Source: Bradyrhizobium guangdongense (GTDB lineage Bacteria; Pseudomonadota; Alphaproteobacteria; Rhizobiales; Xanthobacteraceae). From it: DNA of 38,473 nucleotides. The translations under genes were made by a program, and so were the position numbers. This document shows positions 26,767 to 35,653 of this stretch, in pieces. Numbering within the stretch: the stretch's first letter is position 1; each line of letters begins with the position of its first letter. Under the pieces are notes generated by a model. It was not told the origin of the DNA, did not search any database, and saw only the letters and a program-made list of their open reading frames with translations. The stretch spans positions 1-38,473 of the forward strand of contig NZ_PPPT01000107.1 in the NCBI RefSeq assembly GCF_006483445.1, read 5' to 3'.

Positions 26767-27173
26767 GAATTGGCTCCGTTCATCAACAAATCAAGGTCTT
26801 TCGACCGATCCAAATCCACGGTGTTCTGTTGCGTCACGGGCTTTTCTGGTTCAACGGCGCAGCCTCGACCCCGCCCGGGCACGGACCAACAGCATTTGCC
26901 GGAAATGAGTGGAGTTGCGCGGGCGATTCAGTCAGGCGCCATCACGTCTTAGGGGGCGCGCATCGCCTGCCGCAAGGTTCGTCCCACGTCTTGCGATGAT
27001 GACAATATACACCTGATTTGCCCGACGGGTCAAGAACAATTTCGTAAAATCAGCAGTCGCTCACCGCCGCCGATTTTCTACTGTGCATGGGGTTGTTTTC
27101 AACTCCGTCGTCCACGCCAATGTCCTGAGCAACACATGAGCCAGATTGTCGCGCCTTGTCGGCGAGGCGTGAC
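26767..27173. repeat. Gene-free stretch holding a Bradyrhizobium-type interspersed repeat
   Basis: I find no supported gene in this 407-bp gap. Between about 26996 and 27100 lies a sequence with 'ttgcccgacgggtcaa' and 'tgtgcatggggttgttttc', which I recognise as a frequent intergenic repeat of Bradyrhizobium. Its limits are approximate. The rest shows nothing I can name. Confidence 0.5.
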
Positions 27174-28187
27174 TTATTCGGCCGCCTTCGCGGTCTTGCC
27201 AAAGATCCGGCTCGGTGCCGGGAAGCCGCAGGAGGTGCCGTCGGTGACCTTGACCTCATCCTCCCAGGGCAGGCGGTAGGTGCCGGCGACCATGTCCTGC
27301 ATGAAGGTGTAGGGGCAGTCCATCGCGCCGCCCTTCACCGCGACATAGCCGCGGTGCCAGAGCTGATAGATGTTGTTCTCGACGCCCCAGTTGACGCGGG
27401 CTTCGCGCACGAGGTCGGGGCGCACCTCGGCGGTGATGATCTCGTCGGCTCGCCCTGTCGTGCCGTGAGCGAGCACGCTGCCGTCAAAGTTCACGATCAT
27501 GCCTTCGCCCATGGAATCGAACGAGCCGTCGGAGCCGCACATGCAGACGTTGGCTGTCACCATCAGGTTCTGGAACGAGTTGGCCTGATTGGTGAAGCGC
27601 CAGGCCTCGCGGATCGGCGCGGTGTAGCCGGCGGTGCGGATCATGATCTCGGCACCCTTGTAGGCGCATTCCCGCGCCATCTCCGGGAACATGCCGTCAT
27701 GGCAGATGATCAGCGCGATCTTCGCGCCATTCGGTCCGTCGATCACGGGAATGCCGATGTCGCCCGGCTCCCACGGCTCGACCGGAATCCAGGGATGCAG
27801 TTTTCGGTAGTAGAGCTTGATCTCGCCATGGTCGTCGATGATCAGGCCGGAATTGTAGGGGTTGCCGTGCGGGTTGAACTCCATGATGGAGAAGCAACCC
27901 CAGATCCTGTTGTCGATGCAGGCCTTCCTGAAGGCGGCGACCTCGGGCCCGTCGAGCCGGCACATGATCTCGGGATTGGTGTCCATCGAGAGCCCGTGCA
28001 GCGAATATTCGGGAAAGACCACCAGGTCCATCGTGGAGAGATTGCGCCGGGCCTTGCCGACCATCCAGACGATGCGTTCGGTCTGCCGGGCGAGATCCGC
28101 CTTGGTCACGACAACAGGCAGTTGCAACTGCACCAGACCGATCACCACGCCATTGGGCGATTTGTTCAGTCCGCCAAGGCCGTTCAT
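27174..28187 (-). CDS. amiF: Formamidase (nitrilase superfamily amidase)
   Basis: This 337-residue cytoplasmic enzyme hydrolyses formamide to formate and ammonia. The start (NGLGGLNKSPNGVVIGLVQ) and the whole layout match AmiF-type formamidases. The Glu-Lys-Cys triad is E60 (FPEYS), K129 (YYRKLHPW) and C162 (ICHDGM). VENNIYQLWHRGYVA and YRLPWEDEVKV near the C-terminus are also family features. A gggag site lies about six bases before the ATG. It is 90 bp downstream of the cyanuric acid hydrolase-like gene on the same strand and may be co-transcribed. Aliphatic amidase is the closest alternative, but the N-terminus favours formamidase. Confidence 0.92.
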   Translation of the reverse strand: MNGLGGLNKSPNGVVIGLVQLQLPVVVTKADLARQTERIVWMVGKARRNLSTMDLVVFPEYSLHGLSMDTNPEIMCRLDGPEVAAFRKACIDNRIWGCFSIMEFNPHGNPYNSGLIIDDHGEIKLYYRKLHPWIPVEPWEPGDIGIPVIDGPNGAKIALIICHDGMFPEMARECAYKGAEIMIRTAGYTAPIREAWRFTNQANSFQNLMVTANVCMCGSDGSFDSMGEGMIVNFDGSVLAHGTTGRADEIITAEVRPDLVREARVNWGVENNIYQLWHRGYVAVKGGAMDCPYTFMQDMVAGTYRLPWEDEVKVTDGTSCGFPAPSRIFGKTAKAAE

Positions 28188-28277
28188 GGGCAGCTCCCTC
28201 AGTGAAGTTGGACGCGGCGTCTGTGCGCGCTCGGATGTGGCCAGGAAGCAAATCCGATTTTGGTAAGGAGCAAAAGA

Positions 28278-29393
28278 CTATCTTTCAGGCAGGAGCCGCA
28301 CGATGACAGCGACGGGTCCGCCGCCGGGAGGTCCCTGATGCTCGGCGCCGCCTGATACATAGACCGCCCCGGTGCCCGCGAGCCCCGCGATCAATCCGCC
28401 AACTGCGGCGCGTGCGTGCCGCGTGGAGCTGATGTCGGTATCCTCCAGCATGGTGTGACGAAACCCGCGGACTGTGCCGCTGGGCGAGGCTTCCGCCTTG
28501 GCGAAGATATTGACGAGCTCGCGTCCCGCACCCGGTTCGGAACTTGCGGGAAGGCCGACGCTCTTCAGTGCGTCGATGACAGCGGCGGCGTCGATGGCGT
28601 CGTCCATCACGGTGTGCCCGATCTCATATGGGCTTGCTGATGTGTCCGAATTGCCGAGCACGATGACGACGTTGTGCATCAGCTCAATGCCTGCGGACGT
28701 CGAGGCGACTGATGAAAACAGATCGTAACGACGAAGGACGTCCTCGTCGCGAACCGGGTCCTTGATCTCGGCAAGCGCCACGGCGACGCCGAGCGCGGAT
28801 GCGCCGCGCGAATAGGCCATCGATGTGTAGGCGCTCGTCGTCGCGGGCTTGTTGCCGCGCGCGACGGCTGCTTCCATCCGCTCGCTCGTCAGCAGCGGGC
28901 ACTTGATCTGAACGAAGTGAACGTCGCGTGGATCGGTGATCCCGGCGTCGGCCATCGCTGCCGTAATCGCCTTTGCCGTTTCCTGAATCTGCGCGCTGCG
29001 TCCGAGCTCCTCGGGCAAAAAATCCCGCGTGTGCGCCATGCCGATGCTCAGGCGCTTTCCGGAAATGGTGGACTGGTCAGCGACGCTGCGGCGCGTGAAG
29101 ACGGTGATGTGCGGGCTCAGCACGCCCTCCGTGCCGCCCGACATCACGAAGGCAATCCGATGCTCGACGGCCGCGGGGGACATGTCGAGATGAGGCGCGA
29201 GCGCGACGCAGAGCGCCGATACTGCGTATTCCCGGGTGAAGTCATTGACGCCGCCATTGCCCTCGGTCTTGCCGAGGATCGCCAGGATCGATTTCGGATC
29301 GATCCTGCCTTCGGCGATCAGGCCGAGCAGACCAGAGACATCCCCCGGACCCTTGGTGGCGATACGAACGACATCGACGGCTGTGGTGCGCAT
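28278..29393 (-). CDS. Ring-opening amidohydrolase (cyanuric acid hydrolase/barbiturase family)
   Basis: This 371-residue enzyme belongs to the small AtzD/barbiturase family, which opens cyanuric acid to carboxybiuret or barbiturate to ureidomalonate. Three Ser-Lys pairs, one per pseudo-repeat, can be placed: K42 (GKTEGNGG) with S85 (SGGTEG), K164 (QIKCPLLT) with S233 (STSAGIE), and K299 (FAKAEASPSG) with S347 (SGGAEHQGPPGGG). R54 is also present. K42, R54, S85 and S233 coincide with AtzD numbering if translation starts at the ATG at 29393, which is why that start is preferred over 29411. With BiuH in the same window, cyanurate is the likelier ring; barbiturate or another pyrimidine-like ring cannot be excluded. 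It diverges from a TetR regulator gene. Confidence 0.88.
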   Translation of the reverse strand: MRTTAVDVVRIATKGPGDVSGLLGLIAEGRIDPKSILAILGKTEGNGGVNDFTREYAVSALCVALAPHLDMSPAAVEHRIAFVMSGGTEGVLSPHITVFTRRSVADQSTISGKRLSIGMAHTRDFLPEELGRSAQIQETAKAITAAMADAGITDPRDVHFVQIKCPLLTSERMEAAVARGNKPATTSAYTSMAYSRGASALGVAVALAEIKDPVRDEDVLRRYDLFSSVASTSAGIELMHNVVIVLGNSDTSASPYEIGHTVMDDAIDAAAVIDALKSVGLPASSEPGAGRELVNIFAKAEASPSGTVRGFRHTMLEDTDISSTRHARAAVGGLIAGLAGTGAVYVSGGAEHQGPPGGGPVAVIVRLLPER

Positions 29394-29505
29394 TCTGTTC
29401 CTGTCACACATTCCTCGTCCGAAGAAAAGACCGGGTGGAGGGCCGGGCGCCGCCCATTAAGGCGCCGCTTGCCTCAAATCTCGCCTTGACGCCGAAAATC
29501 AACGG

Positions 29506-29523
29506 ATGTCAGACTTATGACAT
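29506..29523. promoter_or_regulatory. Perfect inverted repeat overlapping the TetR start codon, candidate operator
   Basis: ATGTCA (29506-29511), six bases, then TGACAT (29518-29523) form a perfect 18-bp inverted repeat. It lies in the divergent region between the ring-opening hydrolase and the TetR-adenine deaminase-permease operon and overlaps the regulator's ATG at 29522. TetR-family proteins often bind such sites to control themselves and a divergent gene. The operator role is inferred. Confidence 0.5.
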
Positions 29524-30190
29524 GAAGGCAGCAAAGAGACGCGAACCCAGTCTGCGCGACGAATATGCCGAAATGACGCGGCAGCGCATCGTGGCCGCGT
29601 TCGTCGAGACGCTGGAGGACGAGGCCGCCGACGAGGTCTCCATGGCCGCCGTCGCCAAGCGCGCGAAGGTTGCCGAGCGGACGATCTATCGCCACTTCAA
29701 GACCCGCGCCGAGCTTTTCGAGGCTGCCGGCGAGTGGATCGAGGACAACGTCTTCAGCTACATCCCGTTCACGTCGCCGGACGAGCTGCCGGGCATTTTC
29801 CGCAAGCTCTGCAAGAGTTTTGATCAGCATCCGCATCTCGCCCGCGCGATCGCAATGACGCGGGTCGGCCGCCGCGTGCGCGCGGGTTTCCGGCGGCACC
29901 TGATCGATCAGCACCGCAAGGCGATGGCGCCGCTGGCGAAGCATCTCAGCCCGAAAGAAGTCCGCCAGGCCGAGGCGCTCGCGAGCTATCTCAACAACGT
30001 GCTGGCCTGGAGCGCACTGCGCGAGGATTTTGGCATGTCGAGCAATGAGATCGCCGATGCGATCGAATGGGCGCTCTCCACACTTCTGAATGATGTTCGA
30101 AAGCGCGATGCGGCCGCGGCCAAGCAACGGGCAGGCAAGAGCGGCAAGCCACAGCGGAGGCGTCCTGCCGCTGCGCGGGAGCCGGCATGA
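29522..30190 (+). CDS. TetR/AcrR-family transcriptional regulator
   Basis: This 222-residue regulator has an N-terminal helix-turn-helix of TetR type: TRQRIVAAFVETLEDEAADEVSMAAVAKRAKVAERTIYRHFKTRAELF, about residues 19-66, with the VAERTIYRHF recognition helix. The C-terminal ligand domain is helical and ends in a basic tail (KPQRRRPAAAREPA). It is first in a rightward operon with adenine deaminase (13-bp gap) and a purine permease, and diverges from the ring-opening hydrolase and formamidase. The ligand may be a purine or a product of these enzymes; this is inference. The start codon overlaps a perfect inverted repeat, suggesting autoregulation. Confidence 0.9.
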   Translation: MKAAKRREPSLRDEYAEMTRQRIVAAFVETLEDEAADEVSMAAVAKRAKVAERTIYRHFKTRAELFEAAGEWIEDNVFSYIPFTSPDELPGIFRKLCKSFDQHPHLARAIAMTRVGRRVRAGFRRHLIDQHRKAMAPLAKHLSPKEVRQAEALASYLNNVLAWSALREDFGMSSNEIADAIEWALSTLLNDVRKRDAAAAKQRAGKSGKPQRRRPAAAREPA

Positions 30191-30203
30191 AATGGAGCGG
30201 GCT

Positions 30204-32078
30204 ATGACATCCCCTGACAGGCTGCCGGACGATCTCATGATCAACGCCGCCGACGAGGTCCGCATCCGCCAGGATCTCGTGCTGACGGCGCTCGGCCGCC
30301 GTCCGGCCGATCGCAGTCTTCGGGTCGGCCGGCTGCTCGACGTGCACAGCCGGAGCTGGAGCGAGGATCAGGAGATCGTCTTCAAGGGCCGTCGCATCGC
30401 GTGGGTCGGTCCGGCCGGCAGCTACCCGGGCGAGGTCCGCGAGCGCGTGCATCGGCCCGATCTCGCCGCCGTGCCGGGCTTCGGCGAGGTGCACAAGCAC
30501 ATCGAAAGCTCGCATTTGACCCCGGAATGGGAAGCCGCCCTGGTGCTGCCGCATGGCAATACCTGGACCTGCGAGGCGAGCCACGAATTTTCCAACGTCA
30601 ACGGGCCGCGCAATCTCGAGTTCTGGTTCGAGGCGCGCCGTCGCGGATCGCCGCTGAAGATCTTTCCGCAGCCGGGATCGGCGGTGCCGCCGACGGCCTA
30701 TGAATGGGGCGGCGGCTGGTATGGCCGCGAGGAGCAGGCACGCTTCATGGCCGAAAGCCTGATGGTCACCGGGCTCGACGAGGTGATGGACTGGCCTGCG
30801 GTCTGGAATCCGGAAAATCCGTCCTACAAGCGGCTCTGGGGCATGATCGAGGCGACCTTTGCGGCCCGCGGTGTCGTCGAGGGTCACGCGTCGGGCCTGC
30901 GCGATCTTCCAGAGATCAACGCTTTTGCGGCCGCTGGCCTTGCGTCCGACCACGAGGTGCAGACGCCGGAGGAGACCTGGGACAAGCTCATCCGCGGCCT
31001 CTTTGTCGAGCTGCGCATCTACGCCATGCCGGAGATCGTGTCCTGGCTGCTCGCCAAGGGCTTGCAGGACTGGTCGCAGATCGCATTCACGACCGATGAT
31101 CGCAGCGCGAGTCATACGCTCGAGCTCGGCGCCAGCGACCACAACGCAAGGGTCGCGATCGAGGCGGGCCTCGCGCCGGAGATCGCCATCCAGTGTCTCA
31201 CCATCAATCCGGCGCGGCACATGCGTCTGACGCCGTTCGTCGGCAGCTTGGCGCCGGGACGTTTTGGCGACGTCGTGCTGCTGTCTGACGTGGCGAAGCT
31301 CACCATGGCGGAAGTGTGGGCCGATGGCGTCCAGGTCTCCGAAGGCGAGTGCTATCTCGGCGAGGTGCCGAAAATCCAGTGGCCGGACTGGGCGACGAAG
31401 ACCGTCAACATCAAACGCGCGATCAGGCCTGAGGATTTCGAGCTGCCGGCTTTGCCGGGCCGCACCACGATGAAGGCGGCCGTGATCCGGCCCTTCCACT
31501 GGCATCCAGATTTCTACACCCTCGAGCTGCCGGTGCGCGACGGCGCCGTGCAGCGCGACGAGAGCGAGTCCATCACCAAATTCGCGATCGTCGATCGCTT
31601 CTCGGGTGAGGGGAAGGTGGCAAAGATGTTCTGGCGCGGCTGCGGGCCGCGGACGCCTGACACGGCAGTCGCCTGCTCGGTTGCGCACGACAAGCACAAC
31701 ATCTGGGTGGTCGGCTCGTCCGATGCGGCGATGGCGAAGGCGGTCAATGCGCTGGTCGGGCTGCAGGGCGGATGGGCGCTGGTACGCGAAGGCGAGCTCG
31801 TCGCCACCGTTCGCTTCGAGGTCGGCGGGCTGATGAGCTGCCGCTCCGCGCAGGCGCTCGATGCAGAGATGCAGGCGCTCTATGCCGAGGGGCGCAAGGT
31901 GGACTGGATGTACGAGCCGACCTTCCGGCCGCGCTGGTATCCGGGATTCCCTGAAAGGTTGATGTTCGCAACGCTGACCTGCGCGCCCTGGAGCTGGGTG
32001 CTGGTGGCGCCCTGCGAGCAGGCCCCGCTCGGTTTCATCAATGTGCAGACGGGTGAAGCGCACCCTGTGGTGTGGTGA
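30204..32078 (+). CDS. ade: Adenine deaminase (amidohydrolase superfamily)
   Basis: This 624-residue enzyme resembles bacterial adenine deaminase, which converts adenine to hypoxanthine and ammonia. The metal motif is H97-K98-H99 in FGEVHKHIESSHLTP; the HIESS sequence is the family hallmark. A conserved HE pair (ASHEFSNVNG) and the GHASGL and FTTDDRS segments follow. The C-terminal domain (GRTTMKAAVIRPFHWHP...) matches the extra domain of the family. The first motif (VHKH rather than the commoner AHVH/GHLH) places it in a divergent branch, so its substrate could differ. The ATG at 30204 has ggag about six bases upstream, and the gene lies between a TetR regulator and a purine permease. Confidence 0.85.
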   Translation: MTSPDRLPDDLMINAADEVRIRQDLVLTALGRRPADRSLRVGRLLDVHSRSWSEDQEIVFKGRRIAWVGPAGSYPGEVRERVHRPDLAAVPGFGEVHKHIESSHLTPEWEAALVLPHGNTWTCEASHEFSNVNGPRNLEFWFEARRRGSPLKIFPQPGSAVPPTAYEWGGGWYGREEQARFMAESLMVTGLDEVMDWPAVWNPENPSYKRLWGMIEATFAARGVVEGHASGLRDLPEINAFAAAGLASDHEVQTPEETWDKLIRGLFVELRIYAMPEIVSWLLAKGLQDWSQIAFTTDDRSASHTLELGASDHNARVAIEAGLAPEIAIQCLTINPARHMRLTPFVGSLAPGRFGDVVLLSDVAKLTMAEVWADGVQVSEGECYLGEVPKIQWPDWATKTVNIKRAIRPEDFELPALPGRTTMKAAVIRPFHWHPDFYTLELPVRDGAVQRDESESITKFAIVDRFSGEGKVAKMFWRGCGPRTPDTAVACSVAHDKHNIWVVGSSDAAMAKAVNALVGLQGGWALVREGELVATVRFEVGGLMSCRSAQALDAEMQALYAEGRKVDWMYEPTFRPRWYPGFPERLMFATLTCAPWSWVLVAPCEQAPLGFINVQTGEAHPVVW

Positions 32079-32091
32079 GGGAGTAAACGCG

Positions 32092-33492
32092 ATGAGCGAG
32101 ATGACGCCGCAGGCGGCTGCCGCCGAGATTGCATCAGGTCCCGTGTCGGATGCGCCACCGAGCGCACTCGACCGTATCTTCCGCCTCACCGAGCGCGGCA
32201 CCAGCGCCAGCCGCGAGGTGATGGCCGGCGCGACCACCTTTGCGGCAATGGCTTATATCATCGCGGTCAATCCGGCCATCATGTCCAATGCGGGAATGGA
32301 TCGCGCCGATCTCGTCAGCGCCACGGCGCTGGCTGCGATCGTCGGCTCTGTCATGATGGGGTTGTGGGCCAACCTGCCGCTCGCAGTTGCGCCGGCGATG
32401 GGCTCCAACGTCATCTTCACCTACGTGATCGTCAAGCAGATGGGGATGCCCTGGCAGGGCGCGCTCGCCATGGTCGCCTTCACCGGCGTGCTGTTCCTGA
32501 TCCTCAGCCTGTCGAAGCTGCGCGAGCGCGTCGCCAAGGACGTGCCGGAAGCGCTGAAGATCGGCATCCAGGCGGCCGTCGGCACCCTGATCGTCTTCAT
32601 CGCGCTGCGCGGCGCCGGATTCGTGGTGCAAAACCCGTCGACCTACATCGCCATGGGCTCGTTGCGTAGTCCGCCGGTGCTGCTGACGCTTTTTGGTCTC
32701 TTGCTCACGCCGGTGCTGGTGGCGAGCCGGGTGCCGGCTGCGCTCATCCTTTCGATTGCGGCGCTGACGCTGATCGGCTTCTTTGTCCCGGGTGCGAACG
32801 GCAAGATGGTCACCTCGATGCCCTCAGCTGTCATGTCGTGGCCGCGCTGGCCGACGAGCACCTTCATGGCGCTCGATGTCGGATATCTCTTCAGCCATTT
32901 CGTGGTGGCGCTGCCGCTGCTGTTTTATTTCCTTTGCGCCGAGTTCTTCTCGACTTTGGGCACGCTGATCGGTGTGACCGGCGCTGCCAATCTGCGCCGG
33001 CCCGACGGCTCGATTCCGAATGCCACGGCCGCCTTTGCCACTGACGCGACGGCCTCCATCGTCGGTCCGCTGCTCGGCACGTCGGTCGTCACGGCCTATA
33101 TCGAGTCCATCACCGGCGTGCAGGCGGGCGGACGGACCGGTCTCACCTCGCTGACGGTGGCGGCTTTCTTCTTCCTGGCGCTGTTCTTCTGGCCGATTTT
33201 CATCATCATCCCGGCGCAAGCGACCGCGCCTGCGCTGGTGCTGGTCGGCGTGCTGATGATGCAGGGGCTCGCCCGTATCGACATGACCGATCTCGGCAAT
33301 GCGGTGCCGATCGTGCTGACCCTGCTTGTCACGGTGCTGACCAACAACCTCATCAACGGCATGGCGCTGGGCACGCTGTCTTACATCGCGCTGGAGGTGA
33401 CGGTCGGGCGCCGGTCACAGATCCCCGCGATGGTGTGGGGGCTCGGCGTGGTGTTCGTCGCTTACGCGATCGTGATCGCGCAGATTTTTTGA
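32092..33492 (+). CDS. NCS2/AzgA-family adenine/guanine/hypoxanthine permease
   Basis: This 466-residue inner-membrane protein has the hydrophobic pattern of the AzgA-like subgroup of NCS2, which imports adenine, guanine or hypoxanthine with protons. Hallmarks are REVMAGATTFAAMAYIIAVNPAI at the first helix, the LAVAPAMGSNVIF segment, and GTSVVTAYIESITGVQAGGRTGLTSL, the substrate-site motif with its glutamate. The ATG at 32092 has ggag eight bases upstream. It follows adenine deaminase by 13 bp in the same operon, making adenine the likely substrate. Confidence 0.92.
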   Translation: MSEMTPQAAAAEIASGPVSDAPPSALDRIFRLTERGTSASREVMAGATTFAAMAYIIAVNPAIMSNAGMDRADLVSATALAAIVGSVMMGLWANLPLAVAPAMGSNVIFTYVIVKQMGMPWQGALAMVAFTGVLFLILSLSKLRERVAKDVPEALKIGIQAAVGTLIVFIALRGAGFVVQNPSTYIAMGSLRSPPVLLTLFGLLLTPVLVASRVPAALILSIAALTLIGFFVPGANGKMVTSMPSAVMSWPRWPTSTFMALDVGYLFSHFVVALPLLFYFLCAEFFSTLGTLIGVTGAANLRRPDGSIPNATAAFATDATASIVGPLLGTSVVTAYIESITGVQAGGRTGLTSLTVAAFFFLALFFWPIFIIIPAQATAPALVLVGVLMMQGLARIDMTDLGNAVPIVLTLLVTVLTNNLINGMALGTLSYIALEVTVGRRSQIPAMVWGLGVVFVAYAIVIAQIF

Positions 33493-33506
33493 GGTGCTTG
33501 GGCGCA

Positions 33507-33728
33507 TTACGCCGCAAGATCAAGCAGGCGGCACGATCCGCGCACGAGCACGCTGCGTCCGGTTGGCGTCAAAAGCGGGAGACCGTCGCTGACAGCAACA
33601 AGACCGAGCTTGGCGAGGTCTTCGACCATGTAGGTCTTCACGTGACGATCGCTGAGAGCGTGGCGGCGAAGCGCTTTCAGGGCTTCCCATTGATCGGGCG
33701 AGAGATCGTAATCGACGTCGATATTCAT
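33507..33728 (-). CDS. Small hypothetical protein, possible winged-helix-like
   Basis: This 73-residue protein starts MNIDVDYDLSPDQWEALKALRR and continues VEDLAKLGLVAVSDGLPLLTPTGRSVLVRG. The helix-helix-strand-strand layout and the LAKLGL..LTPTGRSV section resemble the end of a winged helix. A gagg site lies about five bases before the ATG. No cysteine or membrane segment is present. It stands convergent to the purine permease gene with only 14 bp between; no function is assignable. Confidence 0.6.
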   Translation of the reverse strand: MNIDVDYDLSPDQWEALKALRRHALSDRHVKTYMVEDLAKLGLVAVSDGLPLLTPTGRSVLVRGSCRLLDLAA

Positions 33729-34078
33729 GCTGCCTCAAAAAATCAGGCGATGGTGCGCACCAGTTAACGGCGCTGCGTGAAGACCATGCGACGACATTGA
33801 GTCGGGAATTCGATAGGTGTTTAGAACGTCTCTTCACAAACTGTCGCAGGTCATTGCGCCACAATATTTAAGACCGAAAACGCGCGATTTTCGTCCCGCT
33901 CTCGTGATCACCATTTGATGATTTGCAGGTGATGTTGCGTCTGCGAATGCCGCAGTGCACGGGAAGGATGGCTGTCACATTCCGCGCTGCGTAGTGCACA
34001 GGAAAATCTGACGAGCCCTTCAAGACTCTGTTACTCTGATTCGCAGGGAATGGGCTTCACGCGGCAGGAGTGGAGTGC
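33729..34078. other. 350-bp intergenic stretch
   Basis: I see no gene. The stretch has two short related blocks, gtgcacgggaa near 33955 and gtgcacaggaa near 33994, about 39 bp apart. They could be binding sites or chance. It should hold the promoters of the divergent small genes on each side. Confidence 0.35.
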
Positions 34079-34258
34079 ATGAACAGGCTGGTGGAAATTC
34101 GCAGCCAGGAATCGTTTTGCCGTGAACGCGCGGCGCTGGATTCCGATCGGCGAATTTTCTGGCTCGCGCAGGCCGAGGAATGGGAGCAGCGCGCGCTCGA
34201 CGAAATCGCCCATCACTTTCGGGAATGCAATCTCGCTTACGCCCAGTTGCGCGCCTGA
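34079..34258 (+). CDS. Small conserved hypothetical protein
   Basis: This 59-residue protein starts MNRLVEIRSQESFCRERAALD and ends in an EEWEQRALDEIAHHFREC region. It appears all-helical and charged. Similar small proteins with a 'CRERAALD...FW...AE.W..RALDEI..HFRECN' pattern occur across Bradyrhizobium, as I recall. The ATG at 34079 has ggag eight bases upstream. No function is known. It is convergent with the VWA-protein gene, with seven bases between the stops. Confidence 0.65.
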   Translation: MNRLVEIRSQESFCRERAALDSDRRIFWLAQAEEWEQRALDEIAHHFRECNLAYAQLRA

Positions 34259-34265
34259 GAGGCGG

Positions 34266-35648
34266 TTACTGATACGTCGCCACGATGTCTGATACGGCCC
34301 GCTCGAGCTGTTGTGCCGTCGCGCATTGGCGCACGACGGTGCAGAACGTCGCGTAGCGCGGCATCTCCGAATCGCCAAAGCCCCAGGCGAGGCGGCCTTC
34401 CGGATTGAGCCAGACCAGGCGCTTCGAACGCTCGGAAATACGCTTCAGGATATCGGCGCGCGGATCGAGGTTGTTGCTGCGGGCATCGCCCAGCACGATC
34501 ACCGTGGTCTGCGGCGTCAGCAGGCTCATGAAGTCATGCTCGAAGTCTTCGAGCGAGGAGCCGTAGTCGGATGAGCCGAAGCCGACCTTGGACATGATCT
34601 CGGCCATCGCAGCATCGGGCGTCTTGGACTCCAGGATGTCGCTGACTTCGATCAGATGCGAGGAGAACGCGAAGGAGTGGACGTCGTCGACCACCTCGTG
34701 GAGGGAGTGGATCAGGAGCAGGAAGAAGTCCGAGACTTTTGCGACCGAACCGGAGACGTCGCAGATCGCCACGATCTTCGGTCGATCGCGATGCTTGCGC
34801 TTCCACGCGGTAAGGAAGGGGATGCCTCCCCAGGCGGCATTGCGGCGTAGCGTCCGGCGCACGTCGAGATGGCCGCGGCGCTGACGCTTGCGTGGCTTCG
34901 AGTAGCGTTCGCGCAGCCGCCGCGCGATCTGGCGGATGAGGTTACGCATCTGCTCCACCTGCCGCGGTTCGATGCGAGCGAGCGGCGCGTTGCGCAGGAT
35001 CTCGTTGCGCAGGTTCTCTGCTTCCTCGCGCGCATAGAGCGCGAGGCCTTGCGAAACCGTGTCGCGCACGGCCTCACGCAGGCCGTCGAGTGCGGCGCGG
35101 AGTCGTTCCGCGAGCGACGGGTTGGTCGCAGCGAGGTTGTCGAGATCGTCGCGCAGGCGCTGCAGGCCCATGGCGTCGAGGATACGGGTCGAAAAGATTC
35201 CGCGCTGGGTCGAGTAGCGGATGTCGGAGAGTGATGCCGCCGACGAGGCATTCGCGAGCGCGGCGGCGAGGGCGTTACGATCCTGCGAGAGGAGCATCTG
35301 TGCGAGTGGTCCCAGGGACTCCTGGGGCTCGCCGCTGCTCGCGTCGCTGGAACCTTCCGACGAGGGTGGTTGATTGTCCTGATTATCTTCTTGCGGGGCG
35401 TTGTCGTCGTTGGCGGGCTGCTCCTGCTGCGGCTCCGGCTGGCTGAAGAACAGGTCGAAGCAGTCGCCGAGCGCGAGTTTCTCGTCCTGCGACTTGGCCA
35501 GCGTCAGCAGCAGCGTGTCGCGCAGAACGTCCCGGTCGGAAAAGCCGACCTGGGAGACCGCGCGCATCGCATCGATGCTTTCGGCCGGCGAGACGTGAAC
35601 GCCGACGCCGCGCGCAGCCCGAAAGAAGCGATGGAGGTTCTCCCGCAT
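34266..35648 (-). CDS. CoxE-like VWA-domain protein
   Basis: This 460-residue protein ends in a von Willebrand A domain with the metal site DVSGS at 297-301 and a later LGDARSN. The N-terminal half is helical, with a Gln/Asn/Ser-rich linker (about 72-110) and a basic stretch (KPRKRQRRGH). This is the CoxE layout, the partner of MoxR/CoxD ATPases. Such pairs mature or activate metalloenzymes, for example inserting the CuSMo centre of CO dehydrogenase. The gene starts five bases after its ATPase partner, so the two form an operon. No CO dehydrogenase genes are in this window. Whether it serves the Mo-hydroxylase at 948-4495 is open. Confidence 0.88.
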   Translation of the reverse strand: MRENLHRFFRAARGVGVHVSPAESIDAMRAVSQVGFSDRDVLRDTLLLTLAKSQDEKLALGDCFDLFFSQPEPQQEQPANDDNAPQEDNQDNQPPSSEGSSDASSGEPQESLGPLAQMLLSQDRNALAAALANASSAASLSDIRYSTQRGIFSTRILDAMGLQRLRDDLDNLAATNPSLAERLRAALDGLREAVRDTVSQGLALYAREEAENLRNEILRNAPLARIEPRQVEQMRNLIRQIARRLRERYSKPRKRQRRGHLDVRRTLRRNAAWGGIPFLTAWKRKHRDRPKIVAICDVSGSVAKVSDFFLLLIHSLHEVVDDVHSFAFSSHLIEVSDILESKTPDAAMAEIMSKVGFGSSDYGSSLEDFEHDFMSLLTPQTTVIVLGDARSNNLDPRADILKRISERSKRLVWLNPEGRLAWGFGDSEMPRYATFCTVVRQCATAQQLERAVSDIVATYQ

Positions 35649-35653
35649 CCCGC

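Noticed and set aside
28118..28131. Perfect 14-bp palindrome gcagttgcaactgc
   Set aside because: It lies inside the formamidase gene and encodes the QLQLP segment, so coding constraint explains it; a regulatory role is not supported.
29991..32237. A very long minus-strand open frame opposite the adenine deaminase gene
   Set aside because: Its product is Arg/His/Asp-rich with no family features, as expected for an antisense frame of a GC-rich gene. The plus-strand frame has clear HIESS and other adenine deaminase motifs.
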